From: G963678445 sp963678445
Lineage (GTDB): Bacteria; Hydrogenedentota; Hydrogenedentia; Hydrogenedentales; G963678445
Assembly: GCA_963678445.1 (NCBI GenBank)
Contig: OY782877.1
Span: 124,001 to 188,000, forward strand
Length of the DNA: 64,000 nucleotides
Direction of reading: 5' to 3'
The first letter of the stretch is position 1, and each line of letters starts with the position of its first letter. Positions 32,315 to 39,726 of the stretch are shown in pieces. Both the position numbers and the translations under genes were made by a program. The notes below the pieces were generated by a model. That model made no database searches, was not told the DNA's origin, and was given only the letters and a program-made list of their open reading frames with translations.

Positions 32315-34030
32315 ACTACGTATGTGTTCGCAGCTTGCGGCCAACAAGGCTTTTATTTCATCGTCATATTCCGCGTAGGAATATTTCAAGTCCTCTACCA
32401 ATACCCTTGTAATTACGCTCCAGTCCCCTTGGAGTATTTCTGGCTCTACCTCGCTCCCGAACAGAAATTCTTCACAATCTTCAAGCACGCGCTGTTCGAA
32501 ATCTTGGGAGATACTTGCTGCAAATGATTTCACCTCATCCAATATGCATAGCTGCATGGATTTCGCTTCTCCTATGGACAACCGTTCTATCAGGATTAGA
32601 TGGTTCAAATCCCGAAATATACTATGCAGCGTGTACATGAAATCAATATAAAACAGGCCATGGTATTGAAGCTGGTGATTCAGTCGCAAAAATGTCTGAC
32701 CACGCTCCACATAACTTTTCAACAATGTCAGGACTTTTCGTCCATCCGTATAATACCCGCCTTCTGCCCATGCCCAGTAGGCATAATTCCAGGCAGTACG
32801 CAATACGCTGGACAGCGTATCCCGACGTAGATGCGTAGCCAGACATTGAGGAATGAAGACATATTCAAAGCCAGCTTTACGAAAACATGCACAAAGTTTG
32901 GAGTCCTCTGCATTGGTGCGCCGCTCTTCGGCATAGCCTCCAACCGCTTCAATTGCCGCCCTTTTCAAAATAGTATTGCTGCCGTTAAGCATAAAGCCGT
33001 TATAAAAATACTGCTCCTCTTCGGACAAACGCGCCAGATTTGCTGGAACTTTTCCCATGTAACGGCGTTTATGCCCGTGGTCCTGACTCAGGCATCTCGC
33101 ACGCCAGAAGTCGGGAAAGGTATCGGTGTGTTTTTCGCAAAGCCGCCCTCCTACAGCAGCTAATGCATTCCCTCCCTGTTCATACTCCATAAAAGCGCAT
33201 TGGGTATAATTGGGTGCTAACACCGCATCGGTGTCCACCGAGCCCACAAAATCCGAAGAAGCCGCACGCCATCCTGTGTTACGGGCAGCGGCAAGCCCCC
33301 TGTTTGTCTCATGCGAAATAACGCGCACCGGATATTGTGAAACAATTTCAAGCGTATTGTCGGGTGAGGCATCATCGATAATAAACAGTTCCTGAATAGG
33401 ATAATTCTGTGTCAGAATCCCTTGTACGGAGGCTTCAACATATTGCTCGACATTGTAACAGGGTAAATAATAAGAAACCGTGAACAATCTTGGAAAGATG
33501 TCCAGATTAGGAGGATGGATGCATTTCTTTTTTAACTTGCAGGTAGAAATTAAGGCATCAATATCCTTTTGCTCCCCTGAGATATCCAGGGAAAGCTGTG
33601 CTATCTCCAGGGCAACCGACCATTTCTCAAAAAAACAGGCCGTATGCGCAATCAGATTCAATAGCGGAAAGAGAATTTCATCCTCTGTCATGCCTTGCTG
33701 GATGAGTCTGGATGCCAGGCCATATTGATTTTTACTCAGTAAGTGCTTTCCAACTGTATATACTAACCATGGATTAGTTATGCTGCCGCATCGCTCAACA
33801 AGTTCATGCTCCGTGGGAAGCTCATAGGGCGCAAACAATAGTTGGTAGGTTAATTTACCCTCAATATTGCTCAGGTATGCAGCACTTTTATACGACGCAA
33901 CTTCCTCGAAATCTTTGGAGAGCGCAAGGAAATACAAAAAATCGCTGTACGCTCCCTTTTCCAGTGCATTCTTTTCAAGATAAGACCGTTGAAATTGCAC
34001 AACGGTATTGTCTACACCCAATTTAATCAC
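32297..34030 (-). CDS. Glycosyltransferase family 2 protein with helical N-terminal domain
   Basis: A 577-residue protein. The first 180 residues are helical, TPR-like (KYQ-type repeats such as YGLASRLIQQGMTEDEILFPLLNLIAHTACFF). Then a GT-A glycosyltransferase domain: VSYYLPCYNVEQYVEASVQ, LFIIDDASPDNTLEIV, NRGLAAARNTGW and the metal motif GSVDTDAVL; a C-terminal helical tail follows. It would transfer a sugar from a nucleotide donor to an envelope or protein glycan. GTG start with AGGAGA upstream. Its final codons (SDRLSR and the TGA) lie within repeat copy G. The next gene right is a divergent radical SAM protein. Confidence 0.85.
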   Translation of the reverse strand: MIKLGVDNTVVQFQRSYLEKNALEKGAYSDFLYFLALSKDFEEVASYKSAAYLSNIEGKLTYQLLFAPYELPTEHELVERCGSITNPWLVYTVGKHLLSKNQYGLASRLIQQGMTEDEILFPLLNLIAHTACFFEKWSVALEIAQLSLDISGEQKDIDALISTCKLKKKCIHPPNLDIFPRLFTVSYYLPCYNVEQYVEASVQGILTQNYPIQELFIIDDASPDNTLEIVSQYPVRVISHETNRGLAAARNTGWRAASSDFVGSVDTDAVLAPNYTQCAFMEYEQGGNALAAVGGRLCEKHTDTFPDFWRARCLSQDHGHKRRYMGKVPANLARLSEEEQYFYNGFMLNGSNTILKRAAIEAVGGYAEERRTNAEDSKLCACFRKAGFEYVFIPQCLATHLRRDTLSSVLRTAWNYAYWAWAEGGYYTDGRKVLTLLKSYVERGQTFLRLNHQLQYHGLFYIDFMYTLHSIFRDLNHLILIERLSIGEAKSMQLCILDEVKSFAASISQDFEQRVLEDCEEFLFGSEVEPEILQGDWSVITRVLVEDLKYSYAEYDDEIKALLAASCEHIRSDRLSR

Positions 34031-34064
34031 TGCGATTCTCCTGCCGCTATGAAATAACTAACAC

Positions 34065-34183
34065 GCTAAAGCGCTCCAGCGACCGCAAGGTGGCCAGGGC
34101 CACACCCAAAAAATATAGTCCTTACCCTCCCTGACCATAATTTTTTCGCTTTTATGGCAACTTTTCAGATTCCTGCTATCTTA
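34065..34183 (+). repeat. Dispersed hairpin element, copy H
   Basis: Long-form copy: GCTAAAGCGCTCCAGCGACC (one mismatch in hairpin 1), perfect hairpin 2 (GTGGCC-AG-GGCCAC), ATATAGTCCTTACCCTCCCTG paired with GACCATA, TTCGCTTTTATGGCAACTTTTC; the end is altered (ATCTTAG). Confidence 0.85.
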
Positions 34184-34247
34184 GTATCTGAAATCCCGCC
34201 AATCATCATAAAAAGTAAAGTCTTTTTTGTCGCTGGACTGTTTTAGA
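34180..34247 (-). repeat. Dispersed hairpin element, internally deleted copy H'
   Basis: Leftward copy abutting copy H tail to tail. It has the 5' unit CTAAAACAGTCCAGCGAC and the 3' part TACTTTTTATGATGATTGG...TTTCAGATACTAAG, with the whole middle missing. The two copies form a large inverted repeat. Confidence 0.65.
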
Positions 34248-34409
34248 CTTAAGAGTAGTATCGGCATCCTGTGCATTATCTGAAGTTATTACCACATAAA
34301 GTTTTAAGTATTCACTTTAATTCCTGAACGACTTCAGTTAGGGTTAGAAACTGACGATAGGCTACTTAGAGAAGGATACTATTTCGGAATAAAAAATGGG
34401 TATTGGCCA

Positions 34410-35759
34410 ATGAAAGTATTGTTTAGCAATCCCCCATGGTGGTCGGATGAAGGTAGAAATTTAGAAGGTCAGAGTGTCTTCCGCATGGGGGTACGCGCCG
34501 GTTCACGTTGGCCGTTTACCTATTGGGGACAGTCCAAACCCGATCGTTTCAAATTTGGCGACTACATCCCCTATCCTTTTTTTATGGGCTATGCCGTAAG
34601 TTATGTGGCGAAAGAAACCGGTGTTGATGTTACGCTTCGCGACAGCATCGCATTACGTGAATCCTACGATAAATACTTCCGCCACCTCCTCCATGAACAA
34701 TACGACTACATCTTCATCGAGTCTGCCACACCCAGCTGGGAAATTGATGAGGAAATTATTCGCTTAATCCATCGTACATGTCCACGCACAAAAATCGTAT
34801 TGACCGGCCCAATTATCGCGGCAAAGGGGCAAAAAATACTGGAAAGCCTCCCGGTCTATGCCTGTATTAAGGGGGAATATGAGAAGGGTAGTGTCGACGT
34901 ATTAAACGGGGCCTCCGGACTATTGGAGCATCAGCTACTCACGCAGGAAGAAATGAATGCTGCGCCGTTCCCGTATTACGATACCACCCTGGCTAAACGA
35001 TACTGGGACCCCTGCCCTGCAGGACAGCAGCGACCGCATGCACAGGTCTGGACTAGCCGTGGTTGCCCCTATAAGTGCATCTTTTGTGTCTGGCCCGCCA
35101 CCATGACGGGGAATGACCCCGATGGCAAAGGGAAACGCAAAGTCCGTTTTTATTCAAAAGAGTATATGGAAGCCTTCTTAACAGAACTGGTGGAGCGTTT
35201 TCACTACAGGAGCATCTACTTTGATGACGACACTTTCAATCTAGGGGACAAGCATGTTCTGGCGATGTGCGAGGTCATGCAAAAAATCGGGCTTCCCTGG
35301 TCTGCCATGTGTCGAGCCGATACCATCAAACGGGAGACCTGGTCGGCTATGAAAGAAAGTGGCTGTTTCGGTGTCAAGATTGGCTTCGAAAGCGGTAACC
35401 AATGGGTAATCGACAATATTGTTAATAAACGCCTCGATCTGGAAGAGGCGCGGCATGTGGTTGAAGAATGCAACCGCATCGGCCTGGCTGTCCATGGGAC
35501 TTTTACCTATGGTCTGCCTGGTGAGACGCAGGAACAAATGCAGGACACCAAAAACTTCATGAAATCACTTCCCTTGGCCACCCTGCAGGAATCCGGCACT
35601 GCTGTAATTGAGGGCACCCCCCTGGATACCCTGGTGCAGGAAGGTAAACTGGAAGCCTATCAAGGGGCAAAAATTTCTGACGATTTCAAGGCTGAATCGG
35701 ATGGAACCCGTAAAATGGAAAGTCTACACTTCGAGGCATCAAAGGCATGTGATACATAG
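34410..35759 (+). CDS. B12-binding radical SAM protein
   Basis: A 449-residue protein with an N-terminal cobalamin-binding-like domain (about 1-170) and a radical SAM domain (about 200-400). The cluster motif is CPYKCIFC (near 221-228), preceded by WTSRGC as usual. FDDDTFNLGDKHV, GVKIGFESGNQWVID and TFTYGLPGETQEQM match the later SAM-barrel blocks. The canonical DxHxxG of the B12 domain is not obvious. Relatives modify lipids, tetrapyrroles, antibiotics or glycans; I cannot tell the substrate. Start ATG; an MG-type upstream frame at about 34395 is short. It stands divergent from a glycosyltransferase, which may hint at an envelope product. Confidence 0.85.
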   Translation: MKVLFSNPPWWSDEGRNLEGQSVFRMGVRAGSRWPFTYWGQSKPDRFKFGDYIPYPFFMGYAVSYVAKETGVDVTLRDSIALRESYDKYFRHLLHEQYDYIFIESATPSWEIDEEIIRLIHRTCPRTKIVLTGPIIAAKGQKILESLPVYACIKGEYEKGSVDVLNGASGLLEHQLLTQEEMNAAPFPYYDTTLAKRYWDPCPAGQQRPHAQVWTSRGCPYKCIFCVWPATMTGNDPDGKGKRKVRFYSKEYMEAFLTELVERFHYRSIYFDDDTFNLGDKHVLAMCEVMQKIGLPWSAMCRADTIKRETWSAMKESGCFGVKIGFESGNQWVIDNIVNKRLDLEEARHVVEECNRIGLAVHGTFTYGLPGETQEQMQDTKNFMKSLPLATLQESGTAVIEGTPLDTLVQEGKLEAYQGAKISDDFKAESDGTRKMESLHFEASKACDT

Positions 35760-35795
35760 GATTATCCTGCCCTATCTGACCTCTTTCCTTTTCCC

Positions 35796-35870
35796 GGTGG
35801 TACAGGGATCGCAACCCAAAAATATGATCCTCACCGTCCTTGACACATTCTCTACTTAATAACTTTTTCA
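35796..35870 (+). repeat. Dispersed hairpin element, decayed copy I
   Basis: Weak copy about 35 bases after the radical SAM gene: GGTGGTACAGGGATCGCAAC, then AAATATGATCCTCACCGTCC and a shortened tail (TACTTAATAACTTTTTC). Confidence 0.45.
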
Positions 35871-35914
35871 TCTTTATTCGCTTCTTTTTTTCGTAAAAAG
35901 AAAAAAGAGCATGT

Positions 35915-38056
35915 CTAGCGAATCAGGGTACGGGTAGGTTGGAGGGGGGCATCGGCAGAAATATCCGCTCTACTCCGTCGTTTTTCAATCGCTTCGGGAG
36001 AGGCACCACGTTTTTCAGCTTCTGCAAGGCATTGGGCGGCGCGTTGTATCTCTTTATTTGCTATTGCCAGGTCAGCAAGCATCAACCAGGGCGCTGGCGC
36101 ATCGGGATAGCGTTCTACTGCTTGCTGCAAACAGTACTGCGCCTGCTGTGGTTGCTTTAATTCGAGGGCGATTTGGGCCAACGCAATTTCGGGAAGAAAT
36201 GTTGGTGTGGCCTGGCTGGCGGCATGACGCAGATAGGTCAAGGCCGGTTCCCATAGGGAGGCTGTAGCACAACGCTTTGCCAGACGCAGCCAATGGTTCT
36301 CGGTGTAGCCTGGGGTAGTACCCCACGCTTTTATAAAGAGGGCCTCCTCGCCTGTTTTTGCATTCAACCAACCAAGCATTTCCCATGCAGGCGTGTAGGT
36401 GGGCTCTTTGGCAAGCGCCATGTGAAGCCAATAGCGTGCGTGTAGTAAATCGCCACGCAACACTCGTAATTCTGCTTGCGCAAGGAGGCCTTCCAGGGCC
36501 TTCTGAGGTTGTCGAGAAAGCGCTACGATACGCTTTTGCACCTCTTCTTCCTGCTGAGCCAACTGCTGAAATCGTTCGTATACGGGTGCGAGTGCCGGCA
36601 TTGTTTCCCGCACCGAGGCCAACTGAGCCACGGCCTCGTCATGGCGTCCCAGAGCCCCCATCGTCATTCCATAGGGAAGCTGTGCTTCCTGGGGAAGAGA
36701 GGCCAAGGCTTCTGCTCTCCGAAAATAATCTAAGGCTATGTGCAATGTTTCGTGGCTTTTATCCAGACGCGCCTTTTTCTCGTATAATAACGCCAGGAAA
36801 ATAGCCGCATCTTGCTCAAAAGGAGCATTTCGCAGCGCTTCTTTCAGGATTGGCTCTGCCGCGTCCAGCACCCCTGTGCGATACAAAGCGCCTCCTAAAA
36901 GGGTCGCCAACGTCGCGTTTGAAGCAGCATTCTGATGCGCTTTTTTAAGGTGGGGAAGAATTTCTTTCAAGGCTTGCAGGCGCTCTTCTTGCGTCGGCTG
37001 CTGATCTGCCTGATTCATCAAGGCGCGTCCCCAATACAGCCAGTTGCATTCTTCGTCGGGAGCATCCTGGCATTGCTTTTCCCAGTAGACAACAGGGTCG
37101 CGTTGAGAACCGGTGTTGTAAAAGGCCCAGCCTGCCGCAGTCAGGATAAGGACCGCCAGTAGAAGTCCTGCCAATACGCGAAGAGGGGCTTTCTCCAAGC
37201 AAGTATATACCGCCACAATTCCCAAGGCAATCGTAGCGCTCAATACGTAGTTGGACAGGGCGACAGGCCATTCTTTATAAAGCATGGACAGGGAATAGCC
37301 AGCAGCATGCAGGCTAACAAACAGACTAAGCATCAGCATAAGGAGGGGCGCTATACGCAATAAGGAGGCTTTGTTGCGCATCTTTTTTACGTTTACCCCC
37401 TCCAGAAGCAGCAGTAGCAAGGGCAAGGGAAGGTAGAAAAAGAAGCTGCCTACTGAAAGAACATAGCATAGGAGGGAAAAAGCATATGATCGCCACGAGG
37501 TCGTGCTCGCGTCTTTGGATGAACGCACATAGAACAACAAACTAAGCAGGGCAAAGAAAGCGCCTTGTAACACCGGACGCAGGCTAAGCATGTTAACGGT
37601 GGACAGAACGAGGGGACTTACCGCAAAGAGAAGGCCGGACAGCATATTGACCGCTTCGGGGACCTTGTGTCGTAAAAGTTCGCGACACAGGAAGTAGAGC
37701 AGGATGCTGTTGAGTATTTGAAACAGGAGATTACCGCCGTGCATCAAATCAATATGGAACGGTGCTATACGCCAATTACAAGCCCACGAAAGCAGGGCCA
37801 AAGGGGCATACGGTTGCTGCGGCAAGGCCTGCGGGGTGCTCGTAATATGATGCAATGCTTTCGACTCGGCGAAGAGAAGCTGATCGGGTCCATGTAACGG
37901 AATGTTGAAGGTGTTGAAATAGGCCAAAAACGTCAGGGCGGCGATAATGAATACACTAATCCCTATTTGGGCTGCGTCCAGGCCCTGTTCACCTTGTATT
38001 ACGGATTGCGGTGTTTTGGATGTTGGTTCTTTTTGTGCTTCAGACACGCTGCTCAT
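35915..38056 (-). CDS. TMTC-like membrane protein with TPR repeats
   Basis: A 713-residue protein: a short N-terminal tail, about nine membrane helices (about 30-330), then TPR repeats to the C-terminus (about 350-700). The block YAPLALLSWACNWRIAPFHIDLMHGGNLLFQI with LLYFLCREL resembles the PLxxLSfxxNyxxxxxxxFHlxNlllH motif of TMTC-type GT-C glycosyltransferases, placed in the same region. GPDQLLF lies upstream. It may therefore transfer sugars from a lipid carrier, or be a shell of that family. The TPR part (e.g. EQDAAIFLALLYEKKARLDKSHETL) would bind protein partners. Next to the 510-residue membrane protein on the same strand (gap 45 bases), likely co-transcribed. Confidence 0.7.
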   Translation of the reverse strand: MSSVSEAQKEPTSKTPQSVIQGEQGLDAAQIGISVFIIAALTFLAYFNTFNIPLHGPDQLLFAESKALHHITSTPQALPQQPYAPLALLSWACNWRIAPFHIDLMHGGNLLFQILNSILLYFLCRELLRHKVPEAVNMLSGLLFAVSPLVLSTVNMLSLRPVLQGAFFALLSLLFYVRSSKDASTTSWRSYAFSLLCYVLSVGSFFFYLPLPLLLLLLEGVNVKKMRNKASLLRIAPLLMLMLSLFVSLHAAGYSLSMLYKEWPVALSNYVLSATIALGIVAVYTCLEKAPLRVLAGLLLAVLILTAAGWAFYNTGSQRDPVVYWEKQCQDAPDEECNWLYWGRALMNQADQQPTQEERLQALKEILPHLKKAHQNAASNATLATLLGGALYRTGVLDAAEPILKEALRNAPFEQDAAIFLALLYEKKARLDKSHETLHIALDYFRRAEALASLPQEAQLPYGMTMGALGRHDEAVAQLASVRETMPALAPVYERFQQLAQQEEEVQKRIVALSRQPQKALEGLLAQAELRVLRGDLLHARYWLHMALAKEPTYTPAWEMLGWLNAKTGEEALFIKAWGTTPGYTENHWLRLAKRCATASLWEPALTYLRHAASQATPTFLPEIALAQIALELKQPQQAQYCLQQAVERYPDAPAPWLMLADLAIANKEIQRAAQCLAEAEKRGASPEAIEKRRSRADISADAPLQPTRTLIR

Positions 38057-38101
38057 CCTTAAAAACAGTTAATTTCTCTATTTCTCAAAAAATGTATGGC
38101 G

Positions 38102-39634
38102 CTACTCATCATCAAGCGGCGTAGCCAGTTCTTCCCCAAAAAAGACTTCGTGACGACGAAAACGCAGTATCACCATCCCCACTGAGCCCAACACAAACAG
38201 TATCGCTCCAAAAATCTTGGCGGGACCGCCAAAGGTATGATTGGCGATCAGTACCGCCGTATCAGCTGCATACGGATTTTTAGGCATGGGAAAAAATGAC
38301 CAGTCGCCCACTTGCGTTGAACGGCCAGGAATTATACGAAATTCTTTCTTCTTTTTTGTACGTGGATAGAGGGCCGTCATCTCATATTCCACCTTGGGCG
38401 GCGTAGGCACCCGCCTAAAGCCAATTTGCACGTCTTCCTGGCGTAACGATTGCCCTTCACGAAGTCGTAATAGCGCTCCCTGTGCAGTACGTAAGAAGGC
38501 TTCGTGTACGATGGCTTCACTTTTCGCAGAAACCGATACCGCGTTCGCCATTACCTGTTCCAGTCGTAATTGAACGGGTGTTTTCTCTTCCTGCTTCCAC
38601 ACCTGCTCCGTTTCCAATACTGTGGTATCGATAAGGGCACCTTGGAAAAACAGGCGGCACACCGCCTTGCCAAAACGCCATGCATGGATGTAGGCAACGG
38701 TCTCCGCCTTCACGGGAAATTCAAAGAGGACAGGTACATTGGATGCATCAGCAGGTGTATTGGCCGTCACCCAGAATGTATCCCGCTTCCCCCCTGCTTC
38801 ACGCACTTCCACTTCAATAGCGGGTTGCGTCTTCTCCCCCGCTTTATGATCCGGCACATAGCGTAAAAGGGTGATTTCTCCCCCATTCTCCAGGCCCACC
38901 CCCGTACCTGAGGCAAAGGTGCGGAACCAATGGGTCTTCTGGCCCTCACGAACACCCCAACGAGCGCTCTCTATACCGGGAAGCGTCTCTGGCAACGCAG
39001 CACGCGCTGCCTTCTCCGTCCTGAACCATTTAAAATACACGCTTCCCGCAGGCAAAAATGACGCCCATGCATCATTTTGTAAAAACAGAGGTTCGCTCCA
39101 TGCGTCCGGCTCGGTGGCAACACGCAAACAGGCCATAGGCGCACCTTTGGCCGTACGAATCAACCCGGTCCATGGCGCCACCTTTTCAACCGTGGCGCTA
39201 AATGTGGCCAAACGCACATGTGTACCCGCTTTTGCCTCAAATTGTTTTTTATCTCCACGGTGACGCAGGGTGAGCATATTGCGATCCGGGTAAGATTCCA
39301 GGGTATGCACCTTCTCCACCCGCAAACGGAATGGCAATTGCACCGCGTCATACTTTTGCCGCGCATCGAAATAGCGCAAGCCCGCCTTAGGCGCATCGAA
39401 AGAAAGTAGCTCGACGGGTAGATTGCGTTCCAGCGAGGAGAGGCTTGTGCCCATGTTCGAGGGACGCGCCACCAAACGCTCATACTGATTTTGGGGCACC
39501 ACTATTTCCCCTGTAAAACCAGTAAGCCGATGGTAAACCCATCCCCCTCCCAGAAACAGTATCCCCAGGTAAAACAAGGCAAAAATCATTCTGACGGTAA
39601 TTTTTGAAAACATGAGGGAAGTATGCCATTTCAT
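38102..39634 (-). CDS. Hypothetical membrane-anchored protein, ResB-like layout
   Basis: A 510-residue protein with one N-terminal membrane helix (about 13-33) and one near the C-terminus (about 465-490), enclosing some 430 residues of beta-rich extracytoplasmic sequence. The segment LPFRLRVEKVHTLESYPD...KKQFEAKAGTHVRLATFSATVEKVAP resembles, in pattern only, the ResB domain of cytochrome c biogenesis proteins (IRLDxFxxxYYP...), and the C-terminal GPAKIFGAILFVLGSVG also fits. It may be a paralogue of that family. It has no haem-binding motif. It is upstream of, and on the same strand as, the TMTC-like gene. The start is uncertain: ATG at 39634 has AAGGGG immediately before it; an ATG at residue 8 lacks a ribosome site. 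Confidence 0.6.
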   Translation of the reverse strand: MKWHTSLMFSKITVRMIFALFYLGILFLGGGWVYHRLTGFTGEIVVPQNQYERLVARPSNMGTSLSSLERNLPVELLSFDAPKAGLRYFDARQKYDAVQLPFRLRVEKVHTLESYPDRNMLTLRHRGDKKQFEAKAGTHVRLATFSATVEKVAPWTGLIRTAKGAPMACLRVATEPDAWSEPLFLQNDAWASFLPAGSVYFKWFRTEKAARAALPETLPGIESARWGVREGQKTHWFRTFASGTGVGLENGGEITLLRYVPDHKAGEKTQPAIEVEVREAGGKRDTFWVTANTPADASNVPVLFEFPVKAETVAYIHAWRFGKAVCRLFFQGALIDTTVLETEQVWKQEEKTPVQLRLEQVMANAVSVSAKSEAIVHEAFLRTAQGALLRLREGQSLRQEDVQIGFRRVPTPPKVEYEMTALYPRTKKKKEFRIIPGRSTQVGDWSFFPMPKNPYAADTAVLIANHTFGGPAKIFGAILFVLGSVGMVILRFRRHEVFFGEELATPLDDE

Positions 39635-39669
39635 CCCCTTGCTTTGCCAGTATGGATGTTGTAATTCAA

Positions 39670-39700
39670 AAGGGGGAGTTTAAAAACTCCCCCTTAAAAA
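39670..39700 (-). terminator. Terminator after the GH78 gene
   Basis: 12-bp perfect stem (AAGGGGGAGTTT...AAACTCCCCCTT) followed on the minus strand by TTTTG; it lies between the stop of the rhamnosidase gene and the start of the 510-residue gene. Confidence 0.8.
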
Positions 39701-39726
39701 ACGTTTGGATTTAATGTCTGGGTGCT

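Larger units (their letters stand above)
34031..34409. other. Divergent intergenic region with two facing repeat copies
   Basis: About 380 bases. The left half is filled by repeat copies H and H' in opposite orientations; 34250-34409 is A/T-rich leader of the radical SAM gene in which I find no confident promoter. Confidence 0.6.
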
